In this document: piece after piece, positions 47,615 to 56,271 of the stretch
Layout of the letters: every line of letters begins with the position of its first letter
How positions within the stretch are numbered: the first letter of the stretch is position 1
Source: CANLBN01 sp965230205
GTDB taxonomy: Bacteria; Pseudomonadota; Gammaproteobacteria; Pseudomonadales; Cellvibrionaceae
Direction of reading: 5' to 3'
DNA: 64,000 bases
Assembly (NCBI GenBank): GCA_965230205.1
Contig: OZ245996.1
Coordinates: 682,001 to 746,000, forward strand
Program-made: the position numbers and the translations under genes
The notes under the pieces: generated by a model
The model's database searches: none
Told to the model about the DNA's origin: nothing
The model's input: the letters and a program-made list of their open reading frames with translations, nothing else

Positions 47615-47797
47615 AATTTACCTCTTAAAACTGTATAGCGATGTTTTGATTAGTGCTCTGAATTGAGCTTTCTCTTTTCAGTCTAGACGCTATTTCGTAT
47701 TTCACATGGGCAAAATGACTGCACAGCGTGTTAAGATTGCCTTCTTAATAAAGCCCACCATGGCTTATCTTCAAATATTATAAAAGCACCATTTTTT

Positions 47798-48040
47798 ATG
47801 CCTAAAAAAGAGAAAAACCTATCTTTCGAAGAGTCCCTGCAAGAGCTAGATACACTGGTGAATAAACTGGAAAACGGGGATCTCTCTTTAGAAAAGTCTC
47901 TAGAAGCTTTTGAGAAAGGGATTAAGCTGACGAGGGAATGCCAACAACACCTGACTGAGGCAGAACAGAAAGTATCATTGCTGGTTGGCGAAGGGGATGA
48001 TTTACAGCTCGTCGACTTTGATTCTCCAGAAAACGACTAA
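47798..48040 (+). CDS. xseB: Exodeoxyribonuclease VII small subunit
   Basis: An 80-residue helical subunit of exonuclease VII, which degrades single-stranded DNA. The family signature FEESLQELDTLVNKLENGDLSLEKSLEAFEKGIKLTRECQQHL is complete. The order xseB-ispA-dxs is a conserved gammaproteobacterial arrangement. Confidence 0.96.
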   Translation: MPKKEKNLSFEESLQELDTLVNKLENGDLSLEKSLEAFEKGIKLTRECQQHLTEAEQKVSLLVGEGDDLQLVDFDSPEND

Positions 48041-48059
48041 CTCTGAATACCGATTTCCT

Positions 48060-48947
48060 ATGTTAGCGTTTACCGAATTCACTCAATATTATCGCGACCG
48101 CATTAATCACACATTGCAACAGCGATTTACCGGACAAATATCGTGTCACGCACGCCTGCAAGATGCCATGCATTACAGCCTCTGTAATGGTGGCAAACGC
48201 GTGCGCCCAATGCTGGTTTACGCCAGTGCCTTGGCCATTGATGAGTGTAACGAGTTAACCGATATCACAGCAGCGGCTATCGAATGCATTCATGCATATA
48301 GCTTGATTCACGACGACCTTCCAGCCATGGACGACGACGATTTGCGCCGTGGGCAGCCAACTAACCATATCGCATTCGACGAAGCCACAGCGATACTTGC
48401 CGGTGACGCCCTGCAAACACTGGCTTTTGATTGGCTCAGTGAAACTCAGATAATAGAACCCCAGATTCAGCTGCAAATGCTGCAAATACTGGCTAAAGCA
48501 AGTGGCTCTGTAGGTATGGTCGCAGGCCAGTCAATTGATTTAGCCTCTGTCGATCAGCAACTGACCTTAGAGCAATTAACCAAAATGCACAGTTTGAAAA
48601 CAGGGGCTTTAATTACCGCCAGTATCAAGCTAGGCGCGCTATCAACCGGAATGAGTACGGAGAAACAGCTGAACGCCTTAAATACCTATGCTGAAGCCAT
48701 AGGCCTCGCGTTTCAGGTACAAGACGATATTTTGGATGTTACTGCTGATACAGAAACCTTGGGCAAGCAGCAAGGTGCTGATATTGCTAACAATAAACCG
48801 ACGTTTGTCTCTTTACTTGGACTTGAAGAAGCCCAGAAAAAAGCCTCCAGCCTTTATGAAGATGCCTTAAATGCCTTAAGCGGTTTTGACTATCGAGCAG
48901 ACAACTTACGCAACCTTGCTGCGTATATAGTGAAAAGGCAGTATTAA
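48060..48947 (+). CDS. ispA: Farnesyl diphosphate synthase
   Basis: Condenses isopentenyl diphosphate with dimethylallyl and geranyl diphosphate in the cytoplasm. The 295-residue protein has the first aspartate-rich motif in LIHDDLPAMDDDDLRRGQPT and the second in QVQDDILD, plus NGGKRVRP near the N-terminus. ATG 48060 is taken as the start, 19 bases after xseB; an upstream in-frame ATG at 47985 lies inside xseB and adds 25 residues unlike the family. Confidence 0.95.
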   Translation: MLAFTEFTQYYRDRINHTLQQRFTGQISCHARLQDAMHYSLCNGGKRVRPMLVYASALAIDECNELTDITAAAIECIHAYSLIHDDLPAMDDDDLRRGQPTNHIAFDEATAILAGDALQTLAFDWLSETQIIEPQIQLQMLQILAKASGSVGMVAGQSIDLASVDQQLTLEQLTKMHSLKTGALITASIKLGALSTGMSTEKQLNALNTYAEAIGLAFQVQDDILDVTADTETLGKQQGADIANNKPTFVSLLGLEEAQKKASSLYEDALNALSGFDYRADNLRNLAAYIVKRQY

Positions 48948-49075
48948 ATGGTCTCAAAACACGCCTGTTTTTAACCATTAAGCTTATTTTTTCTAGGCAT
49001 TTAAGGATCAAAACCATACAATATCTTGCTGTGGTTAACAGATAACTATTATTCAAGATTTAGCCAGCAAGCAAT

Positions 49076-51022
49076 GTGAGCCACCCTGATAATATGTGCA
49101 GTGAAATCCCACTAGTTCGACCAGACACTCCTCTACTGGATACTATTAATGATCCAGCGGATCTCCGTGCATTGGAAGAAAAACAACTCACTCAGGTTGC
49201 AAACGAATTACGCCAGTATTTATTCTATTGTGTTGGTCAAACAGGCGGGCATTTTGGTGCAGGCCTAGGAGTAGTAGAGCTCACCATCGCTCTGCACTAT
49301 GCCTACAATACGCCTAGAGATCGCTTAGTATGGGATGTTGGCCATCAAACCTATCCTCATAAGGTCCTTACCGGTCGCCGCGAACAGATGCTGACCATGC
49401 GTAAGTATCAGGGCTTATCGGGGTTCCCCAAGCGCACTGAGAGCGATTACGATACCTTTGGTGTCGGTCATTCGAGCACGTCCATTAGTGCTGCGCTAGG
49501 GATGGCTTTAGGCAACGACCTTGCCGGAATAGACAATAAGCATATCGCCGTTATTGGTGACGGCGCCATGACCGCAGGGATGGCTTTTGAAGCCCTCAAC
49601 CATGCGGCACATACAGAACAAGACTTGCTGGTCATCCTTAATGACAACAATATGTCTATCTCACCCAATGTCGGTGGTTTAGCGACATACTTTTCTAAAA
49701 TATGGGCCAGCCAGTTTTACAATGCTCTACGCGAGAATAGTAAGCGAGTACTTACTAAAATTCCCAATGCATGGGAAGCTGCTCGTCGCACAGAAGAGCA
49801 TATGAAAGGCCTCGTTTCTCCAGGAACATTATTTGAAGAAATGGGCTTTAATTATGTAGGTCCGATTGATGGGCACGACCTACCCGAGTTAGTCAGTTAT
49901 ATGCATAAACTGAAAAAGCTCAAAGGGCCTAAGTTACTGCATATTATTACCCAAAAAGGCAAAGGCTTTTCACCTGCTGAAGCTGACCCAGTCGGCTATC
50001 ACGCACTGAATAAATTAGAGCCCAAGCCCACGGTTTCGGTCGCTGTTTCAACAGGGAATAAAGCAGCTCCCAAACCTATACCAAAATATCAGGATGTGTT
50101 TGGCCAATGGCTGTGTGATGCCGCCGAACAAGATAACAAGCTCATTGGCATTACGCCCGCCATGTGTGAAGGCTCAGGGATGGTTGAGTTCTCTAAACGT
50201 TTTCCTGACCGATACCATGATGTCGCTATTGCCGAACAACATGCGGTCACTCTTGCAGCTGGTATTGCGTGTGAGAATCAAAAAGCCGTTGTTGCGATTT
50301 ACTCCACTTTTTTACAACGTGCGTACGATCAATTGATTCATGATGTCGCACTGCAAAACCTTGACGTTACCTTTGGTATTGATCGCGCGGGCATTGTTGG
50401 CGAAGACGGGCCAACCCATGCGGGCAGCTTTGATCTTAGCTTTCTTCGCTGCATCCCGAACATGATTATTGCTTCACCCAGTGATGAAAATGAGTGCCGT
50501 CAACTGCTACATACCGCCTATGAATTCGAAGGGCCTTCGGCTGTGAGATATCCCCGCGGTAAAGGGGTCGGTGTTGATATCCAAAAAGAACTACAAACAT
50601 TGCCAATTGGAAAAGGCGTTGAGCTCCGCAAAGGCACAGACATTGCGATTCTTAACTTTGGCACCTTACTACCCGATGCTTTATCGGCAGCAGAAGAATT
50701 AAATGCAAGCATTTACGATATGCGTTGGGTGAAACCTTTGGATGAAGCATTAATTGATGAACTTTCTGCCTCTCACAAACTGATCGTAACCCTTGAAGAA
50801 AATAGTATTGCTGGTGGCGCTGGTAGCGGTGTGGCAGAGTATTTATCATCCCAAGGGATAATAATGCCTATCTTGCATTTGGGTTTACCTGACCGCTATA
50901 TCGATCACGGTAAAAGAGAGAAAATTCTTGCAGCGATAGGCTTAGATGCCGACGGAATTATTCATTCTATTCAGGAAAGAATGAAGCTGCTATTTGGTAA
51001 AAAAGATAAAAAAGCGTTATAG
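49076..51022 (+). CDS. dxs: 1-deoxy-D-xylulose-5-phosphate synthase
   Basis: Thiamine-diphosphate enzyme that makes DXP from pyruvate and glyceraldehyde 3-phosphate, the first step of the non-mevalonate pathway. The 648-residue length is normal. Key parts are GGHFGAGLGVVELTIALHYAYNTPRDRLVWDVGHQTYPHK, IGDGAMTAGMAFEALNHA with NDNNMSISPNVGG for thiamine binding, and FGIDRAGIVGEDGPTHAGSFDL in the second half. The start is GTG 49076 or ATG 49094; neither has a clear ribosome-binding site. Confidence 0.97.
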   Translation: MSHPDNMCSEIPLVRPDTPLLDTINDPADLRALEEKQLTQVANELRQYLFYCVGQTGGHFGAGLGVVELTIALHYAYNTPRDRLVWDVGHQTYPHKVLTGRREQMLTMRKYQGLSGFPKRTESDYDTFGVGHSSTSISAALGMALGNDLAGIDNKHIAVIGDGAMTAGMAFEALNHAAHTEQDLLVILNDNNMSISPNVGGLATYFSKIWASQFYNALRENSKRVLTKIPNAWEAARRTEEHMKGLVSPGTLFEEMGFNYVGPIDGHDLPELVSYMHKLKKLKGPKLLHIITQKGKGFSPAEADPVGYHALNKLEPKPTVSVAVSTGNKAAPKPIPKYQDVFGQWLCDAAEQDNKLIGITPAMCEGSGMVEFSKRFPDRYHDVAIAEQHAVTLAAGIACENQKAVVAIYSTFLQRAYDQLIHDVALQNLDVTFGIDRAGIVGEDGPTHAGSFDLSFLRCIPNMIIASPSDENECRQLLHTAYEFEGPSAVRYPRGKGVGVDIQKELQTLPIGKGVELRKGTDIAILNFGTLLPDALSAAEELNASIYDMRWVKPLDEALIDELSASHKLIVTLEENSIAGGAGSGVAEYLSSQGIIMPILHLGLPDRYIDHGKREKILAAIGLDADGIIHSIQERMKLLFGKKDKKAL

Positions 51023-51087
51023 ATTTATAACACTTTAGATACAAGCATCAAGCTATACCTTTCCTTATATTCGTGATGGTTATTTAA

Positions 51088-51843
51088 TTAGGCGTCGCTG
51101 TCCATTTTTTTAGCGACCTTATTGCCCTCATCGGTTTCACCCATCTTCCAATAACTGCTCGCGTAAATTTGTCCACGCTCTACGCCCTTCTCCTTTTTAA
51201 AATAATGGCGCAAATGCCTCATTGCATCAAACTCACTGGCAACCCAGACATTAACCACACCCTCCAGCCAGGGAAGGGACTTTACTTTATCGAGCAATAT
51301 TGTATTCGGTTGGTCTGGGTGGGGGTTAACGACCCAATGAAGATCAACATCCTCTGGGACAGAAAGGTCTTGCTTATCTTCCTCGGTTAACACTTCTAAC
51401 ACTGCATACCCTTTCGCATTCGCGGGCAATTGTTCCAAGTTAGCGCTAATAGCTGGTATAGCTGTCATATCACCAGCAATAAAAAACCATTCTGCTGACA
51501 TGTCCACTAATTTTTTTGCGCCGGGGCCGTCAATAGAAATTTTACTACCGATCTCTACATTAAGGGCCCAATTGGATGCTGGGCCCTGATCATCATGGCC
51601 AGCATCGTTATGCATCGCAAAATCCAGCGTCAGCTCTAAACTTTCAGTGTTGAACGCTCTAATAGTATAAGAGCGCATCACCGGTTTACTCTGCTCTCTG
51701 GGAAAAAGTAGCTTTACATAACCGCTTTCTTGCCCTTCAGGGAAGTCTTGTAAGTCATCTCCACCTAGAATAATACGTAACATATTCGGCGTGAGCGGAT
51801 ACTTTTGAACAACAGTTAATTCACGCACTTTTCTTAATGACAT
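51088..51843 (-). CDS. Siderophore-interacting flavoprotein reductase
   Basis: A 251-residue FAD-binding SIP-family protein that would reduce Fe(III)-siderophores in the cytoplasm to release iron. The beta-barrel FAD domain has VMRSYTIRAFN followed by L-T-L-D-F-A-M-H and PASNWALNVEIGSKISIDGPGAKKL; the NAD(P)H domain has WFFIAGDMTAIPAI and VWVASEFDAMRHLRHYF near the C-terminus. ATG 51843 is chosen because family members begin with a segment like SLRKVRELTV. It is divergent from the P-loop gene, and the gap holds an ECF-type promoter directed away from it and a weaker mirror copy directed towards it. Confidence 0.88.
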   Translation of the reverse strand: MSLRKVRELTVVQKYPLTPNMLRIILGGDDLQDFPEGQESGYVKLLFPREQSKPVMRSYTIRAFNTESLELTLDFAMHNDAGHDDQGPASNWALNVEIGSKISIDGPGAKKLVDMSAEWFFIAGDMTAIPAISANLEQLPANAKGYAVLEVLTEEDKQDLSVPEDVDLHWVVNPHPDQPNTILLDKVKSLPWLEGVVNVWVASEFDAMRHLRHYFKKEKGVERGQIYASSYWKMGETDEGNKVAKKMDSDA

Positions 51844-52000
51844 AACAAGGTTCCATGGACTGCAGTAAAGGTTCATTTATAGTAAATGATCATATCCTCT
51901 CTTCACAAGCATAAGTAGACAGCAAGCTATTCTTTTTAACACGCTTTTATTTTGGTTAATCAGTAAAGATGTTAACTCCATCAAAAAATTTTATTCCCAT

Positions 52001-52027
52001 GGAATAAATCCCAAGGCACCTCGTTAT
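52001..52027 (+). promoter_or_regulatory. ECF-type promoter of the P-loop/ABC operon
   Basis: GGAATAAAT (52001) and CGTTAT (52022-52027), with 21 bases between the first bases of each block. The same pair precedes the sigma gene and, on the other strand, the protease gene. GGAATAAA is also the right arm of an inverted repeat with TTTATTCC (51990-51997). The likely transcript start is about 70 bases before the P-loop gene. Confidence 0.65.
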
Positions 52028-52106
52028 TGTAATTGAAAGATTTCATTTTTTATTAAACATACGGCACTACTGTTGGTGCATTTACTCAGTTCATATGGAG
52101 ATAGCA

Positions 52107-53282
52107 ATGAAAATCAAATTACATGAATCGACACTTCAACAGGCAAAAACTGCTTTTTCCTGTCGGAGGGTTAACTTTAAGAAAGCAGAAATGCTGTTGC
52201 GCGAACCCTATTCTCCTCATGCCGGTGATGTTGTCTTGGCAAGAGTTATTGAGATTGGCCACCATAAACGTATTGAACTAGCAACAGGCCGTCGTGCACT
52301 CCTAGACGAAGGTGATCTGATCGTACTCGCTTATGGCAATCGCTATGCACCGGACCAATTCGAAGGCCTGGTTCCGCACAACCTTGCGACTTGCGACATG
52401 GTTGCAGCAGGCGGCATTGCTGCAAATGCAATATCACGTAATGCCTCAATAGATTTTGCAACACGTATAGAACCACTAGGCGTACTTGCGGATAATAATG
52501 GCCATGCCATTAACTTAATGGACTTCCGTTTACCGTCAATTACTCCACCAGAAGAAAGTAGTTATCCACCCGTTATCTTTGTTGCAGGCACATCAATGAA
52601 TGCAGGTAAAACCTACACGGTTGGCTGCTTGGTTAAAGGCTTAACCACACTTGGATATAAAGTTGGGGCAACGAAACTAACAGGTACTGGAGCCGGTGGA
52701 GATACGTGGCGCATGGTGGATTCCGGCGCAAAAAAAGTACTCGACTTTACGGATGCGGGTCTTGCCACTACCTACTTAGTATCAGAAGAACAACTCATCG
52801 ATACGACTAAATTATTACTCGATAATTTAGCAGCAAGCAATATGGATGTGATTGTTGCAGAAATTGCTGACGGTGTTGGACACGGAGAGACCTGCGCACT
52901 ATTGAAATCCTCGTTGATTAAATCTAGAGCCAGCGGTGTTATTTTTGCAGCAGGCGATGCCATGGGGGCAAGCGCAGGTTATGAATGGCTATCTCGCCAC
53001 GACCTGCCAGTATTGGCCATTAGTGGGCGCTTATCTGCCGCTCCTCTTGCGCTGCGTGAAGCTGAGAACCTTATCCCTGTTCCCGGATTTACTGCCGAAC
53101 AATTATGCTCTCCTATTGATTTGAGTATGATATTACCTCACGCACTTGTAGACTCAACAGACGTTCAACTACAACACACACAAAATATTCATTTACCTTC
53201 CGCCCATATTTCGAATGGAGTATCTATTGAACCAAAATTGATGCAAACGCCTTTGCCTACCAATATCCCTCAAAGTGCATAA
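52107..53282 (+). CDS. P-loop NTPase of DUF1611/dethiobiotin-synthetase-like fold
   Basis: A 391-residue soluble protein. Residues 1-140 form a mixed domain (AGDVVLARVIEIGHHKRIEL). The P-loop is GTSMNAGKT at 161-169, followed by YTVGCLVKGLTTLGYKVGATK, GGDTWRMVDSGAKKVLDFTDAG and VIVAEIADGVGHGETCALL, which together resemble the SIMIBI-class fold of DUF1611 and dethiobiotin synthetase. These relatives phosphorylate or ligate small molecules; DUF1611 includes DgcN of D-glutamate metabolism. ATG 52107 has GGAG six bases upstream, so the ATG at 52095 is not used. It is first in an operon with an ABC exporter under the ECF-type promoter. Substrate unknown. Confidence 0.75.
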   Translation: MKIKLHESTLQQAKTAFSCRRVNFKKAEMLLREPYSPHAGDVVLARVIEIGHHKRIELATGRRALLDEGDLIVLAYGNRYAPDQFEGLVPHNLATCDMVAAGGIAANAISRNASIDFATRIEPLGVLADNNGHAINLMDFRLPSITPPEESSYPPVIFVAGTSMNAGKTYTVGCLVKGLTTLGYKVGATKLTGTGAGGDTWRMVDSGAKKVLDFTDAGLATTYLVSEEQLIDTTKLLLDNLAASNMDVIVAEIADGVGHGETCALLKSSLIKSRASGVIFAAGDAMGASAGYEWLSRHDLPVLAISGRLSAAPLALREAENLIPVPGFTAEQLCSPIDLSMILPHALVDSTDVQLQHTQNIHLPSAHISNGVSIEPKLMQTPLPTNIPQSA

Positions 53283-53326
53283 TTTTTAAAGAAATGTACA
53301 GCTTACTGAAAAGAGGAATATCAGTG

Positions 53327-55021
53327 ATGCTTAGTTACAACCCTAAACAAAAAAAAAGTACCCAACAAACTCCGATTTGGTATGGCAAACGTCGCCAGTA
53401 CCTAATCGGTCTTGTTGGCATGGGAATTTTACAGGCTGTTGTTATTACCAGCTTTAGTTTACTGATAGCACACCTGATTAACCTTACCAATAGAATAGAT
53501 TCATTATCATTTTCTATTCTTATTATTCCGCTCAGTTTAATTATTTTAGCGGCAATAAGCCTGATGCTATTACGTTGGGGAGAAAAAGTATTCGCTGAAC
53601 ATATCGGTCAGGATTATATCAATACAGTCAGATTAAAATTATTCAAACACTTATTAAATAGTGACCAGAGAGCATCGCAACGTTTTTCTCATGGCGCAAT
53701 GATGCTTCGCTTTGTGACTGACCTGAATGGTTTGCGACGCTGGGTATCCCTCGGCTTAAGTCGATTATTAGTGATAGCCAGCACAGCGATTGTTACTTTA
53801 TCCCTACTCTATTACTCACAACCGATACTCGTAGCACTGACCGGTACTAGTGTTATCGTAGGGCTGGCCATAAGCCTGATTATAGGCTCCAGATTATCCG
53901 ATAAAATTCGTGCCGTACGAAAATACCGTTCACGCCTAGCAGCAACAATGAATGATCGCATTGCTACCGTAGGAACGGTACAAATTTGCGCTCAAGAAAA
54001 ACGAGAAACGAGACGCGTACGCAGACAAAGCCAACAATTATACGATGCTTTATTACAGCGAGCTCACATCCTCGGCGCCTTGCAAGGCACCTTAGAAGGC
54101 ACAATTATTCTATCTACTGGAATAGTGCTTATTGCCGGCATCATGCTAGTTGCCAATCAGCTTATAGGCATAGGAGAAGTTGTTGCAGGTATGACATTAG
54201 TGAACCTACTACTCACACCATTACGAGATTTAGGTAGGATTTTTGATTATTGGAAACAATGGCAGATATCCCAAGAAAAAATTGCCTACTTCCTTAAACT
54301 TCCTAAGCGCCAAAAAATGTTAACACCTCACAAACAAATGCCCCTATCTTTTGATCCAGGTCGAATAGAAGCCTATGACTTAACAATCTCTGGGATTATT
54401 AAATCTACTAATTTTATAGTTAATTCTGGTGAGCATATCTTATTAGTTGGGAAAAATGGTGCGGGGAAATCCAGTTTTTTATTAAACTTAGCGGGTATTA
54501 TTCCGATCACTAAAGGAAAATTAATTTTTGACGGTTACAATATCAACGAAATATCTAGCCAACTTTTAACAACAGGCGGTATTGGCTTGGTCTCTCAAGA
54601 TTTAGGCTTAATGCGAGGGTCTTTAAAACGCAATCTAACCTATGCCAACTCTAAGGCAAGCCCTGAAGAAATTAAACATATTATTCAACGCTGCCACTTA
54701 GCCACTCTAATTAAACGATTGCCAAAAGGTTTAGAAAGTCAAATAGTCGAAGGAGGTAAAAATTTATCAACAGGAGAACGCAAGCGCATTCTACTTGCTC
54801 GCACGCTATTAAATAAGCCTAAGTTATTATTACTCGATGAAATTGATGCTAATTTAGATAAATATTCAATCAGGGTTATTGAAAAAATATTAAATGAATT
54901 TTCTGGAACGATTATCCAAGTGACCCATAATACTTACTGGAATTTTAAAAAGCCGTATCGTATTTGGCAGTTAAAGTCTCAGCAAATACACGAATACGAA
55001 CAACATTTAAAAACTGGGTAA
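53327..55021 (+). CDS. ABC exporter, fused membrane and ATPase domains
   Basis: A 564-residue half-transporter. The N-terminal domain has about six membrane helices (first near LIGLVGMGILQAVVITSFSL). The ATPase domain has Walker A GKNGAGKS (375-382), signature NLSTGERKRILLARTLL in place of LSGGQ, and Walker B LLLLDEIDANLD. There is no C39 peptidase domain. The aspartate and glutamate of the Walker B are intact, so it should be active as a dimer. ATG 53327 (or GTG 53324) follows AGAGGA; a frame from ATG 53294 is also open. It begins 44 bases after the P-loop gene, so both are cotranscribed. Confidence 0.88.
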   Translation: MLSYNPKQKKSTQQTPIWYGKRRQYLIGLVGMGILQAVVITSFSLLIAHLINLTNRIDSLSFSILIIPLSLIILAAISLMLLRWGEKVFAEHIGQDYINTVRLKLFKHLLNSDQRASQRFSHGAMMLRFVTDLNGLRRWVSLGLSRLLVIASTAIVTLSLLYYSQPILVALTGTSVIVGLAISLIIGSRLSDKIRAVRKYRSRLAATMNDRIATVGTVQICAQEKRETRRVRRQSQQLYDALLQRAHILGALQGTLEGTIILSTGIVLIAGIMLVANQLIGIGEVVAGMTLVNLLLTPLRDLGRIFDYWKQWQISQEKIAYFLKLPKRQKMLTPHKQMPLSFDPGRIEAYDLTISGIIKSTNFIVNSGEHILLVGKNGAGKSSFLLNLAGIIPITKGKLIFDGYNINEISSQLLTTGGIGLVSQDLGLMRGSLKRNLTYANSKASPEEIKHIIQRCHLATLIKRLPKGLESQIVEGGKNLSTGERKRILLARTLLNKPKLLLLDEIDANLDKYSIRVIEKILNEFSGTIIQVTHNTYWNFKKPYRIWQLKSQQIHEYEQHLKTG

Positions 55022-55044
55022 AACGCCTGCTCCAATATCAATAC

Positions 55045-56271
55045 TTAATTTAGTTTACGAGACTTTAGATTACGAAGCTTTAACTTGCGATATTCTAACC
55101 ACGCAGATAAAGCATGCTGCACGTAATCAATTCTCAGCTCATCAGAACGTTTAGCCCTAGCCAATACTGAACGAGGTATTCCGCCATCATAGGGCGCTAC
55201 CTTAATCTGTGCATCTAATAAGAATTGGATACCGTCTCTCAATACTTTATCGAGACGTGGAATCATATCTGGATACGATGTTTTTATAATAGGTCGAGCT
55301 GCCAACAACCCTTCTAAGCGTGTTGCGGTAGGGGTAGTACGACCATCGGCCCCAAAAGACCCCATAAGTTCTACTTGTTGAGCAATCACTTGCTCATTCA
55401 GTATAGAATTTACAATCTGTAAGGCATGTACTCGCAATAGAGAAGACTGCTGAGAGCTTAATGGTTTTATATTTTCAGAATGAGGCGATTGACTCTCGTC
55501 ATAATAATTAAAAAGCTCAGCTGTCGCGATTAAAGCCCAATGATCTGCCGGAACTTGCGAACTATTTTTTCGAGATTCTGCAAGATAACTTAAGGCATTT
55601 ATTGCCGACTCTAACCACAAAGGGTTGTTATCTATCTGCGCCAAACGTATCAGCCCCAAGGCAGCTTCTCCGGGGTAATATAATGAAGTCCATGAATCGT
55701 CACGCCCCATTTTGGAAGGAATATATTTACTGAAAAAGGCACCATTAGTTTTTTGCATATAAACAATAAACCGCCCAAGGCGACGCAGTTTTTTGAGCAA
55801 TATTTTTTCAGGCTGCAATTTATATAACTCAGAAAAGGCAACCAAACCAAGACCACTTGCCCCAAGTTTCGCTTGTATAGGCTTTTTATGATTGCCCGTA
55901 ATATCAGGCATAGACCATATGGCAGCAGCGGCGTCCCAACCTTCAAGCTCCTTATAACAACAATTTTCTAACCAGGAAGAGGTTTGGATAATGGCTGCTG
56001 CAGTTTGTTTATTTTGATATTCTCGATGGTATTGCCCCAACGAATAAATAACACCTGCATGCCGCAACAGATTGTAACGGTATTGCTTATAAGGCTCATC
56101 CCGCCTATGTTGCCGATAGACCATTTGCCCATTCGGCAGCACCTGGCGAACTAAGTAATTCGCACTCAACAAAATAGCACTAGCTAGCTCTTTTTGCGTT
56201 GGCTCGGATGAAACATTCAGTGGTAAAAAAGCACATAATGCAATAAATAGACATGGTTTTTTCAACTTCAT
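55045..56271 (-). CDS. Secreted helical-toroid-like protein of unknown function
   Basis: A 408-residue protein with a signal peptide (MKLKKPCLFIALCAFLPLNVSSEP). The mature part repeats helix pairs with aromatic and charged motifs, such as YNLLRHAGVIYSLGQYHREY, LGASGLGLVAFSELYKL, DDSWTSLYYPGEAALGLIRLAQ and VPADHWALIATAELFNYYD. The pattern is that of alpha/alpha-toroid enzymes (glycosidases, epimerases, terpene-cyclase-like proteins), but I cannot name a family. ATG 56271 overlaps the protease stop as ATGA, so the two are translationally coupled. It should act in the periplasm or outside the cell. Confidence 0.75.
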   Translation of the reverse strand: MKLKKPCLFIALCAFLPLNVSSEPTQKELASAILLSANYLVRQVLPNGQMVYRQHRRDEPYKQYRYNLLRHAGVIYSLGQYHREYQNKQTAAAIIQTSSWLENCCYKELEGWDAAAAIWSMPDITGNHKKPIQAKLGASGLGLVAFSELYKLQPEKILLKKLRRLGRFIVYMQKTNGAFFSKYIPSKMGRDDSWTSLYYPGEAALGLIRLAQIDNNPLWLESAINALSYLAESRKNSSQVPADHWALIATAELFNYYDESQSPHSENIKPLSSQQSSLLRVHALQIVNSILNEQVIAQQVELMGSFGADGRTTPTATRLEGLLAARPIIKTSYPDMIPRLDKVLRDGIQFLLDAQIKVAPYDGGIPRSVLARAKRSDELRIDYVQHALSAWLEYRKLKLRNLKSRKLN

